This document shows, one piece after another, positions 45,852 through 55,187 of a stretch of DNA of 64,000 nt (positions within the stretch are counted from its first letter, which is position 1; each line of letters starts with the position of its first letter). The position numbers and the translations under genes are program-made. Origin of the DNA: Pelagibius sp. (lineage in GTDB: Bacteria > Pseudomonadota > Alphaproteobacteria > Kiloniellales > Kiloniellaceae); the NCBI GenBank assembly GCA_028280305.1, contig JANQMC010000024.1, forward strand, positions 124,001 to 188,000, in the 5' to 3' direction. The notes beneath the pieces were generated by a model. It did no database searches, was not told the DNA's origin, and saw only the letters and a program-made list of their open reading frames with translations.

Positions 45852-46541
45852 TCAGAAACCGCTGTGGACGACGTAGGTGATTTCGTTGTTTCCGATCTGG
45901 ACAACAGAGATCTCGACGTTGCGGAATAGGATCCGCTTTGGGTGCTCTCCGGCTGTATCGTAACTGAGATCCTGAGCGAAGGCAGGCCGTGCCATAGCAT
46001 CAAGGTATTCTCGATAGCCGACCTTCAGGACCGAACCCGCACGTCCCTGGAAGATCAGCTGCTTTCTAACTCCGGTGTTACCTTTGTTGATGACCTGCTC
46101 GTCGTAGGCAAGCTGTGGGGCATCGTAAACGAAGGTCCCTAGCGTGCCGACTATCCAGTATTGCTCGAGTTTGCGATCGCCATCGGCATCGAAGAAGCAT
46201 ACGCTCCTGGCGGATCCAGGTACGAAATAAGTGCTTTGTGCCGTGCAGAAGGCTGGGCGGTTGAGCGCTTTCGACCTCAACAGCTCCGAGCCTTGCGGCG
46301 CGTTGATTTGCGCAAAGCCGATGTTCGCTGTGTAGCCGTCTTGCAGAGTGATTCTCCTCACTGTCGAGTAGGAGAACTGCTCAAAGATCGTGTCGCCGAC
46401 CCTGGCCCTCGAGACTGTCTCTAAGGAAGGTTGTTGGCCCGTTTCGTATTGCGGGCTGGCAGAGCGGTCGACTTGAGCCACCGGTGCACAGCCCAAAATC
46501 AATAGCGCCAAGACAACCACAAGGCACGAATTGCGCAGCAT
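45852..46541 (-). CDS. Unknown lipoprotein
   Basis: A 229-residue exported protein with lipobox LLILGC (Cys18). The body is beta-rich: VGDTIFEQFSYSTVRRITLQ, VCFFDADGDRKLEQYWIVGT, IGNNEITYVVHSGF. I know no family for it. It stands alone upstream of the small ORF/DUF262 operon on the same strand, 124 bp away. Confidence 0.8.
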   Translation of the reverse strand: MLRNSCLVVVLALLILGCAPVAQVDRSASPQYETGQQPSLETVSRARVGDTIFEQFSYSTVRRITLQDGYTANIGFAQINAPQGSELLRSKALNRPAFCTAQSTYFVPGSARSVCFFDADGDRKLEQYWIVGTLGTFVYDAPQLAYDEQVINKGNTGVRKQLIFQGRAGSVLKVGYREYLDAMARPAFAQDLSYDTAGEHPKRILFRNVEISVVQIGNNEITYVVHSGF

Positions 46542-46774
46542 CGCTTACCCTCCCTGAACGGCTCCCGATCGCCTCACAAGCTTGGAAACTCTTGGTTGAA
46601 CAACCATAGTTGCTTTGCCACGAAATTCCCAGCTGAGAAAAACTGGGCTTCCATTACAGATGGGAGACTAGACCTATCCATGGCTCAGCCCAATAGCGCC
46701 TCTGCTGGCTGCAGGTTAAACTGTTATGAGGGCAGCGTCTCCTTAGGACTACCATAGCAACCGGAGTAGATCCG

Positions 46775-47824
46775 ATGCCTTTGCGGTGCCTTGATGCCGA
46801 GAGTAGTAGCACTCTCTCGGTCGATCTTTCCGGGGAGGCCTGGGAAGCCTTGAGGTTCGAGAACCACCAGAACCGAAGCTTGCGCTTTCCTTGCTGCAGT
46901 GCCGGCGTAATCCTCAAGAAGTCTTCGCAGGGATTGCGCTATTTTGCTCACTAGCCCGGCAGCGATTGCGCCAGCGGTCCTGAAAGCGAAGCGCACCACT
47001 ATCTGAAAGCGTTAGCGCTTGAGGTAACCCGGGCCGCCGGCTGAACAGCCCAGGCCGAGGCCTCAGGGCGCACGCCCGCCGGGAAGGAGTGGCGAGCCGA
47101 TGTGTTGGCCGAGAAGGGCAAAGCAAAAGTCGCTATCGAGATTCAATGGTCGAACCAAAGTGACGAGGAAACCTTGCGTCGCCAAAACAGGTACGCAGAA
47201 GCCGGCGTGCGCGGCCTCTGGCTTTTACGGCGCAGGCGTTTTCCCATCATCCGTGACTTACCTACGCCGCGCCTAGACGGCAACATGCGCGATGGCTTCG
47301 ATGTCGAACTGGATACCATTACCTCGAAACAGCGCTTGCCTGTCACGGATTTCCTCGTCGCCGCCTTCGCTAGGCGTCTTTACTTCGGCATCCCGTACGG
47401 TATCGATGCCAGGGTCTCCATCCATGCTGGCACCATGGAATGCTGGCGCGACCGTTACCGGGAGAAAACCCGCGTCGTCACCCGCATCAATGCCGATTTC
47501 GGCGCCAACAGCTGTCGTTTCCTGCTTTCCGACTTGGATGACTTTCCAGGCATCACCAAGGCAGTCTTGACCCACATGCCTCAGGGAATTGGAATCGGCA
47601 CCATCAGGCCAAGGCACAGCCGCACACAGCAGCGCACATACCTCAGCAACGGCTGTCGCGCCTGCGGCGCCCTCCTCGGCGCGTTCCATCTCCACGAAGC
47701 TCTCCACGACGAGAAGATGATAGCCGCCTTCCCGCAGCGCCTGACGGGACTTTGGCACGAGGCAGTCACTGTCCGATTCACGCTAGAGGGCGCGCCGATG
47801 GCCTGGGGCGTCTACGACGGTTAG
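46775..47824 (+). pseudogene. CoiA-like competence/nuclease-family gene with two in-frame stops
   Basis: A single frame of 350 codons, broken only by TAG at 46952 and TGA at 47042. Part 1 reads MPLRCLDAESSSTLSVDLSG, then RFPCCSAGVILKKSSQGLRY. Part 2 between the stops reads ESEAHHYLKALALEVTRAAG. Part 3 reads TPAGKEWRADVLAEKGKAKV, then AIEIQWSNQSDEETLRRQNR and YAEAGVRGLWLLRR. These are the CoiA-like blocks, with a PD-(D/E)xK-like site (ADVL ... IEIQ). The TAG probably replaced Lys or Gln and the TGA Trp. A shorter protein from about 47102 is possible but would lose the N-terminal cysteines. Confidence 0.75.
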
Positions 47825-48021
47825 TGTTCTGTCCCCGCCTCAATTACCCTGTCGCGTGCCAACTCCGCCACCACCTTTCACCCTGCCAGAAAGTGCATCG
47901 GCGAGGCTTTCGGCCCCTCCAAGCTCCCTTGGCAAAGGGGAACATCCAGTTTACTTCAGTGGTACCATTAACTGTGCCTAGCCAGATCAGCCGATTTCCG
48001 CGCAATCACAGCGCGACGCAT

Positions 48022-49917
48022 TTACTGACTTGTCGCTGCGACATCGGCAGTCAGCTGGAATGCCTGCATACCAGCATTGGTCTCATGAGAGATTTGCACC
48101 GCACGGCCGTCAGGATTTCGGATTCGGATTGTTGCTGAGAACTCCCTCGGCCCGCTCCGTTCAAATTCCTCAGTGTCAAATAACTTGCCGAACCCAGAAG
48201 CCGATGTTGCAAAGTGTGCGTTCAGCTGGTCTCGTCCCCACTCTGAATGAATCAGTATCAGACCCTGCAGTTCGTGTACATAGTCGCTCAGATAACGAAT
48301 AAGGACAGAGTCTATGTTGACCGCAGGCTTCGCCGGTAGCCGCGAAATCGTTTCGAAAAGTGCCCCATATCGCTGCTCCGGCGACTCAGCAATCTGACCA
48401 GAGGCGAGCTTTGTTATCTCGGCATCCACCGCAACACGTTTGGCTGATTCGTTGAGCTGGTAACGGTGGCCACTATAGGTAGGCAAGTAATGCTCCAGCG
48501 CGCCACCCGGGAGCAAGAATACGTTCTTTCTCATAAGTATTTCCACAATTCGTGCTAGCCTCCCCTCGATGTCCGCTGCCAGATCTTCGGTGATCACTGG
48601 CATGATCTCAGTCCGCCGCCCCGCAAGGTCGACAAGGACTGCTACTCTCGCACGCGCCAGGTTCTTGTCCTTCAGCCCTCCATTGGCCGCAAGGCCTTCA
48701 ATATGGCTGCGCAGCTCATCCACCGCAGCGGTATCTCGCTGCGTCTCGCGCACCAATTTGACCGCCTCACTCAGTTTGCGATCGAGCTCTCCGCAATAGC
48801 GACCAAAGTCATTGCCAAGACCCAAGCTCGCCAGGAATGCAACGACCTGCCCATCCTCTCGAATGCACTGCCGAAGGTTCCCGGTGAACAAGCTATCGAG
48901 ATCGTAGAGAAAGTAAGCTGACTTTCGAAGTGCGCGACAAAGTATGAGGTACTTATTGACCTCTTCGCATCCTCCCACTTCGACAAGGCAGCTTCCGGCG
49001 GCAGTGATCGAAACGCCCCTATACTCCTGTACAGCCTCGATAATCCGCGCATCAAGAATACCTTCGACAAAGATCGGGTTGTCGGAAAAAAACAACTGCT
49101 TGTGATGGACGTTGAGACGCGGGATCAGCGATTCCAAGTGATAGGTACTGCGCGCTTCCGTGGCTCCGATGGATGTAGGAGCGGTATGATCGGATGAAAA
49201 CGACAGCACTGAGCGCAAGTCGTCCATTGAGCGGACATCAACAATGAACGGAGAGTGCGTGATCAGAAAGATTACCTTTCTATCTGTATCCACCGATGGA
49301 GAGCCAGCTACCTTTCTGACCTCCTGCATGAAGAACGATTGATACTGTGGATGCAGATTCAGCTCTGGCTCATCAATGATGAGGTACGCGTACTGATCGT
49401 TGTAGAGATGCGTCAGAAGAACAAGTAGCTCTCGAATTCCATGGCACTCCTCCCGATCCAAGCGATATGCCTCTCCCATGTCCCCCGCTGTTGCCATGGG
49501 AACAAGGTTGCCGGAATCCCATTCAATGCTGATGTAGCGATCGAAAAGACTACTTAGAGTCGCCTCAACCCTGATGCGGATGTCAGGTCGTTCTTCCAGG
49601 AGAACAAATGTATCAACGGCGGAGCCATATCGTGGCGCCACCCGCTTATAATTGGCGAACTGATTCTTTTGATAGCCTTCCTCAATTGGCACCCCCCACA
49701 TGCCAAGTCCAGCGTTCGCTCCCATTCCATCGAGACGGTCAGTTCCGAGTAGCCTGGCTCCTTCCAAAGAGTTCTTCAACGAATCGGCAAAGCGGGACTT
49801 CCCACTGCCGTTAGGCCCTACAAGGAAATTGATTGTGCCGACCTCCTCGCGAACAAACTTCAACCCCCGCCAAGGCAGAGGAAGGTCAAGTGAAATCTGT
49901 TGTTCAATCATCGTCAA
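48022..49917 (-). CDS. OLD-family ATPase with TOPRIM domain
   Basis: A 631-residue protein. The ABC-type ATPase has Walker A LVGPNGSGKSRF (residues 33-43), Walker B YLIIDEPELNLHPQYQ and the switch histidine in FLITHSPFIVD. The TOPRIM half has PIFVEGILDARIIEAV (catalytic Glu), EVGGCEEVNKYL and a DxD (FLYDLDSL). OLD proteins are nucleases; some work alone against phage, others with a helicase (Gabija). No helicase gene lies beside it. The ATG is at 49917 or 49911. Confidence 0.82.
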   Translation of the reverse strand: MTMIEQQISLDLPLPWRGLKFVREEVGTINFLVGPNGSGKSRFADSLKNSLEGARLLGTDRLDGMGANAGLGMWGVPIEEGYQKNQFANYKRVAPRYGSAVDTFVLLEERPDIRIRVEATLSSLFDRYISIEWDSGNLVPMATAGDMGEAYRLDREECHGIRELLVLLTHLYNDQYAYLIIDEPELNLHPQYQSFFMQEVRKVAGSPSVDTDRKVIFLITHSPFIVDVRSMDDLRSVLSFSSDHTAPTSIGATEARSTYHLESLIPRLNVHHKQLFFSDNPIFVEGILDARIIEAVQEYRGVSITAAGSCLVEVGGCEEVNKYLILCRALRKSAYFLYDLDSLFTGNLRQCIREDGQVVAFLASLGLGNDFGRYCGELDRKLSEAVKLVRETQRDTAAVDELRSHIEGLAANGGLKDKNLARARVAVLVDLAGRRTEIMPVITEDLAADIEGRLARIVEILMRKNVFLLPGGALEHYLPTYSGHRYQLNESAKRVAVDAEITKLASGQIAESPEQRYGALFETISRLPAKPAVNIDSVLIRYLSDYVHELQGLILIHSEWGRDQLNAHFATSASGFGKLFDTEEFERSGPREFSATIRIRNPDGRAVQISHETNAGMQAFQLTADVAATSQ

Positions 49918-51330
49918 ACGCGCCCATCAGGTATTCTCCTAAGACATCTGCAGAGTTCGAACCGCTGAGTCGATCTACTCCGTTATGACCCTTCAAGGGA
50001 TGATCGGATCCACAAAGGGTGATCGGATCTACGTCACCATTCTCGGTTGATTTTCCACCCGTGTCCAATTCCTGAGTGCTTATTGCGCCAGCGTAGCCGT
50101 GGTTGGCTATGGGCCATGCCCAGAGCTACTTACGCTCCGGCAGAAGCTTGGCGGTAGGCTATCAGGGCGTCCTTGCCCCAAGCGCGGGGGGTACAGGGAT
50201 TGCAGTCCCCAAAAGCCGGCCTGAAGAGACCCCAAGCGGAGATCTGATTTAAGCGAAAGGAATGTCCTGAAAGCGTCATACCGACCAATGGTTCTTGAGT
50301 TTCGTCCGCGCGGAAAGCGCCCCTTTCTGGGGTATCTGAAGCTGGTCTATCCGCTATCTTGCATGTGCCGTTCAACCGCGAACGAGCGCGGTATTGATCC
50401 ATGGAGCATGGTTAGCACTGCCAGGACTTTCTATGGGAAACACCCCGCTCTGCTCTTGGTCGCAAACCACGCTGCAGCGAGCCAAGCGTAATTTGGTGGT
50501 GGTCGCTCTCGCCAACAAACTGGCTAGGATTGCATGGGCATTCATCTCGCGCAGGCGCTCTTTCGACGTGAACTTAAGGCCAACAGGGGAAGAATTTCGG
50601 CCGACCCGCAACTCGCCGCCAGCGGCTCGGCTATCAGAAGTCTGCGAGTGGTACGAAGAGAGATGGCCCAACGGTTGATCGGCATTCGGCAAACCTGTCA
50701 GCAGGCAACGGCCCTTCGAGGTCGCGAATCTTGTCGGGATTTGAGCGTTCAAATCTCCATCTTGGCTGGGTGCAAAGCGCCGAGGCCAGATACATTGGAG
50801 CAATCCGCCCGCGCGGTCTCAGGCAAAAACTTGCAGACGGGGCGGGCCAAACATTGCCTGTAACGACCTCATCAGAGGCGCCATCACGCCTGAGTGCATG
50901 TGACTTGAAGCCCCGCCGCATCCGATTGGAAATTGAACCGGCGTGCCGAAAACACGATCGAGTTCGCAAGAGTGTATGGACCGTCCGATCATACTTTGGG
51001 CCGGCTGCTGGACCCGCAGCCACAGTCTATTATACAGTATTATCAGATCCGATTTTGTCTGAAATACAGTGAAAAGAGCGGAGAAGAAAGTGAAGCGAAA
51101 GCAACGGGATGACGGGCCATTTAAGAGGGCAAGATAAAGCGAACGCCGTTCGCCGCACCTGTTGGGTGCTAAGTGATTGTCTGCACACTATTTTTCTAGC
51201 GCCATTCTGGCGCCATCGAAATATCCACGGCACCATCATTCTCATGGGCTCCTGCGTAAGCCGTTGAGCTAACACGCATTTCCAGCTTCCGGCCTTGGTG
51301 CTTCTTGTCATTGCGTTGCCGGGGGCGAAT
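49918..51330. other. Long stretch without supported genes
   Basis: About 1.4 kb. Short frames exist on both strands, but none has family resemblance or a convincing start. It joins the ATPase gene to the relaxase and may contain a decayed gene and the transfer origin of the element. An imperfect repeat (CGCC ATTCT GGCG near 51202-51214) is the only structure I noted. Confidence 0.45.
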
Positions 51331-53388
51331 ATGTCCACCATGGCGCGCGACGACGACACAGGCTTCGAGCCACGCCCTGGGCGTTCCCGCCCCCGTAGCG
51401 ATGGACGCAAGCCGGTCTCCTTCTTGCAGCGGGTTACACGGGAAGTCACCCGGGCCGGCGGCGACCCGCGCCGTATCGGTGTTGCCAAGGGCGCGTCGAA
51501 GAGGGGCCGTTTCAATGCGCGCGGCCGAGGTCGCAAAGCCGTCGCCACCTTCCCGCGTCAGAGCGGCTGGAGCCGGCCCGAGGGCGGCATGCGTTTCCGG
51601 GCGCGCCGCGTCTTCGTCAAGGCGCGGGTCGTAAAGCTGCGCGGCTCCAAGAGCAAGGCCGCCTATGCCCATCTTCGGTACCTGCAACGCGACAGCGCGG
51701 CCCTGGACGGCGAACGCGGCCGGCTCTACTCGGCAAACCTGGACCAGGCGGACGGGCCGGCCTTCCTCGGCCGGGGCCAGGATGACTGCCACCAGTTCCG
51801 CCTGATCGTCGCGCCCGAGGACGGGACCGAACTTGGCGACCTCCGGGACTTCACCCGACAGCTCATTGTGCAGATGGAGCATGATTTGGATACCCGACTC
51901 GATTGGGTCGCGGTGGATCACCACAACACCGGCCACCCCCATTCCCATGTCGTGATCCGGGGCATGACCGACGACGGGAAGGTCCTGAACATCGCGGGCG
52001 ACTACATCGCCCACGGCATCCGCCACCGGGCGAGCGAGATCGCCACCCTGGAGCTTGGCCCACAGAGCGAGTGGGAGGTGCAGCAGAAGCTCGGCCGGGA
52101 GGTCGAGCAGGACCGCTTCACCCGGCTCGATAAGGCCATCCTTCAGGAGGTGAACGACCAGGGCCTTGTTGATCTCCGGATCGGCGAGGAACAGTCCTAT
52201 CTCGGACGGGCCAACCGGGCCCTCCTGATCGGCCGTCTTAAGCGGCTGGAGCGCATGGGCCTCGCCCGCGAAGAGGCCCCGGCCCGCTGGTCCCTCTCCG
52301 GTCGCCTGGAAAAGACGTTGCGGGAGCTGGGCGAGCGCGGCGATATCATCAAGACCATGCACCGGGCGATGACCGAACAGGGCCTCCGGCGTGATCCCCA
52401 AGGCTATGTGATCCATAGGAGCGCGGATAGGCAGCCGCCGACCGTCGGCAGGGTGGTCGGCAAAGGGCTGGCGGGGGATGAACTGACCGGCCGGCTCCAC
52501 CTTGTGATCGACGGCATGGACGGGCGGGTCCATTACGCCGAAGTGACCGAGGTGGCCGGCGACGAGATCACGGTCGGTAGCATCGTCGAGGTCGGGCGCG
52601 CCGAGGCCCCTGCCCGTCCGGCCGACCGCAATATCATCGAACTGGCCCGCGACAATGGCGGGATTTACGAACCTGCCATCCATCTGCGGACCGCCCGCAA
52701 CAGCATGCGCCTGCCGGACGGGAACTACGAAGGCTATGTCGAGGCCCACGTGCGCCGGCTGGAGGCGCTGCGCCGAGCCGGCATCGTGGAGCGCCTGGAC
52801 GACGGCAACTGGCGTATCCCCCAGGACTTCGAGGACCGCGCGCGGGGCTATGACACAGGGCGCAGCAAACAGCTTGGTGTGCGGGTGCTGTCGTTCATCG
52901 ATCTCGACGCCCAGGTGACAGCGAACGCCGCCACCTGGCTCGACCGCGAGCTGGTGGCCGAGACGCTAGTCACGTTCCGGGACAGCGGCTTCGGCCGGGA
53001 GGCCAGCGAAGCGCTTGCCCGCCGCCGCAAATGGTTGATTGCACAGGGGCTGGCGGGAGAGACCGACGCGGGCTTCGTCACTCGCCGCGACATGCTCGCG
53101 ACCCTGGCCCGGCGCGAGATCGAGGAAACCGGCAAGAAGTTGGCGCGGCAACACGGCCTGCACTTCCGCATGGTCGAAAGCGGCGAACGCATCAGCGGCA
53201 CCTACCGGCAGTCCGTGCAGCTCGTCAGCGGCAAGTACGCGCTGGTGGAGCGCTCACATGAGTTCACGCTAGTCCCCTGTCGGCCAGTCATCGAGAAAGC
53301 GCTGGGGCGTCAGGTCTCTGGCCTCGTCCGAGGCAGCGGCATCTCCTGGGAATTGGGCCGCAAGCGCGGGCTTGGCACCGGCATGTAA
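51331..53388 (+). CDS. Relaxase/mobilisation nuclease (DUF3363)
   Basis: A 685-residue VirD2-like relaxase. The N terminus is basic and rich in Arg. The nicking domain has KAAYAHLRYLQRD and the three-histidine metal site WVAVDHHNTGHPHSHVVIRG. The C-terminal DUF3363 region follows. It should nick an origin of transfer. Coupling protein and type IV secretion genes are absent here, so the element would depend on a helper. The ATG at 51331 has GGGGG 6 nt upstream. Confidence 0.85.
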   Translation: MSTMARDDDTGFEPRPGRSRPRSDGRKPVSFLQRVTREVTRAGGDPRRIGVAKGASKRGRFNARGRGRKAVATFPRQSGWSRPEGGMRFRARRVFVKARVVKLRGSKSKAAYAHLRYLQRDSAALDGERGRLYSANLDQADGPAFLGRGQDDCHQFRLIVAPEDGTELGDLRDFTRQLIVQMEHDLDTRLDWVAVDHHNTGHPHSHVVIRGMTDDGKVLNIAGDYIAHGIRHRASEIATLELGPQSEWEVQQKLGREVEQDRFTRLDKAILQEVNDQGLVDLRIGEEQSYLGRANRALLIGRLKRLERMGLAREEAPARWSLSGRLEKTLRELGERGDIIKTMHRAMTEQGLRRDPQGYVIHRSADRQPPTVGRVVGKGLAGDELTGRLHLVIDGMDGRVHYAEVTEVAGDEITVGSIVEVGRAEAPARPADRNIIELARDNGGIYEPAIHLRTARNSMRLPDGNYEGYVEAHVRRLEALRRAGIVERLDDGNWRIPQDFEDRARGYDTGRSKQLGVRVLSFIDLDAQVTANAATWLDRELVAETLVTFRDSGFGREASEALARRRKWLIAQGLAGETDAGFVTRRDMLATLARREIEETGKKLARQHGLHFRMVESGERISGTYRQSVQLVSGKYALVERSHEFTLVPCRPVIEKALGRQVSGLVRGSGISWELGRKRGLGTGM

Positions 53389-53875
53389 GATGAGAGGCCC
53401 AACCGCATAATGCAACCGGCTCTCTGTTCGTCAGCCACCACATCGAAGTACAAAGTTTGTACAGCACGCCAAGTCGCGAGTCAGCGCAAACAAGATTAAT
53501 GGAAGCCAGCAAACGTGCTTGAAAACCACGTCGAAAGTGACCCTTTAAGGTCGACTTGAGTTATTTGAGGCCTATGGCTAGCTCGACCAAGTGCTGTCGC
53601 TCTTAGCCTAATTCATATCACACCGCCGGCCTCGACCCAAAGCAGACTTACCAATCTCGAATTTAGAAGTCCCTTCCCGTACTTTATGACATTGGTTTAA
53701 TTGGAAGTGGTACTGAGAGAGCAGCACCAGTGCCAATTATGCAGCTTGTCCGCGTCCGCCGGTTTGTGTTCGGCACACCTGTTAAGAGTAGGCGCTTTAC
53801 AGAACCATCATTGCGGACGCAGAGTTCTATTAGCCCCGCATTTGCAGATTTTTTCTAAAGGTGGGAACTGATGCC
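53389..53875. other. Intergenic region after relaxase
   Basis: About 490 bp with no supported gene. The base composition shifts to AT-rich in its second half, marking the join to the next gene. Confidence 0.5.
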
Positions 53876-55126
53876 ATGACTATGGGTCCAAGCGAAAACA
53901 AATTTGCAAGCAAAGCTTATCTTAAAATTGGTGCTATCGCTGCGTTTGTCGCAGCACTAGCGGCTTTCTTGTCTAATTTGGAGACAGTTGGAAATTTCTA
54001 CGAAAATTACATTGCAGAGAAGGACAACAAGAACCCTTTCGAATTTGAGCAGCTAGAATTTTCTGAAGTGCTTTGGAGTCACATGCGACTCGCGCAGAGA
54101 CGTGAAGATCAATTGTACATTTACAGAATTGAACTGAAGATAAGATTTAAAGAACCCAGGTTCAACGATCACCTTTACTTTCAACACATTGAACCTGTTA
54201 AGTTTGAGGTTTTTGATAACGTCGAATCCAGAAAGAAAATTGGGTTCTTCATGGAGTATGAGAGCTATCTTTCGGCAGCTGAAAGTCAGGACGATTATTT
54301 TGCTTTTGGGTTAGACACGGAGAATCGAAACGGCTGGTATATCGACAACCTATTTTTGTCTGATCCGAATATAAAAGAAGGGGATACGCTCCGCGTGACT
54401 GCGAATAAGCGTCTATCATGGGATCTTGAAGTTCCAAGAATTGAATGGCGCGAAACCCGAAACCGAGCGGGTGGCGTTATCTTTTCAACAAGACTTCGGA
54501 AGGTAATAGATGTTGATGCATATGAATACCCTGTCTTTTCTAACGCTATCTGGAAAGTTGACTCCAATGACAAAATCGTTATCGAGTATGAAGTTGACAA
54601 CTACTCGAAGGAGGCAATTTCGTTTAAAGAAATAATAATTGAACCCCCATCAATAGCCTGTGCAGCAGCAAAGGCTGATCCCGACTTTAGCCCCGTCACG
54701 ATTTCAATCGGCCCAAAAAAAGTCTGTTTCAGGCCAGCTGGGTATTACGAAAATCCATACAGCTGCGAGGAGGAGGATGGATACCCGCCGATCTCTGTAA
54801 GTGTCGATGAAGGCTCGGAATCGAACTTTTTCGGGACCGCAAACTGGGCCGGAACATCCTGTGGTGGTGTAGATGAGGGTGCGGCTAGATTGACAATTCC
54901 CGTCTCTTTGAAAATTGACTCCAGGACACTACGCAGCGGCAGATTGATACTGAATTGGCCCGCCACTGAATCTGGAAACACTAGTTCCATTCATGAAGCC
55001 ACCACGGCTGGAGAAGCATACAATAAACTGCGACACAATTTCTTAGAGCATCTAGAAAATAATCGTCTTGTCGTGACACTACGTGGAAGTCAAGGTGTAC
55101 AACTAACTAGGAGAGTTGACCGTTGA
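53876..55126 (+). CDS. AT-rich membrane-anchored protein of unknown function
   Basis: A 416-residue protein. One membrane segment (LKIGAIAAFVAALAAFLSNL) lies near the N terminus, and a large beta-rich soluble domain follows (IYRIELKIRFKEPRFNDHLY, IVIEYEVDNYSKEAISFKEI). I know no family for it. Its codons are clearly richer in A and T than those of the neighbours, a sign of recent transfer. The next gene is convergent. An in-frame GTG at 53861 is an alternative start. Confidence 0.7.
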   Translation: MTMGPSENKFASKAYLKIGAIAAFVAALAAFLSNLETVGNFYENYIAEKDNKNPFEFEQLEFSEVLWSHMRLAQRREDQLYIYRIELKIRFKEPRFNDHLYFQHIEPVKFEVFDNVESRKKIGFFMEYESYLSAAESQDDYFAFGLDTENRNGWYIDNLFLSDPNIKEGDTLRVTANKRLSWDLEVPRIEWRETRNRAGGVIFSTRLRKVIDVDAYEYPVFSNAIWKVDSNDKIVIEYEVDNYSKEAISFKEIIIEPPSIACAAAKADPDFSPVTISIGPKKVCFRPAGYYENPYSCEEEDGYPPISVSVDEGSESNFFGTANWAGTSCGGVDEGAARLTIPVSLKIDSRTLRSGRLILNWPATESGNTSSIHEATTAGEAYNKLRHNFLEHLENNRLVVTLRGSQGVQLTRRVDR

Positions 55127-55187
55127 GCAGTGTTGTGCTCCCCAACACGCCCTTCCGTAAGAAGCTTCAATCTGCTGGCAGCAAACA

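Noticed and set aside
46724-46999. 91-codon minus-strand frame
   Set aside because: Antisense to the CoiA-like reading frame, which has clear family blocks.
50372-51023. Several overlapping frames of 90-140 codons between the OLD ATPase and the relaxase
   Set aside because: They occur on both strands over the same bases, lack good ribosome sites and resemble no family.
51196-52749. 517-codon open frame on the minus strand opposite the relaxase
   Set aside because: Antisense shadow of a GC-rich gene. It has no domain and the relaxase frame has the HPHSH motif.
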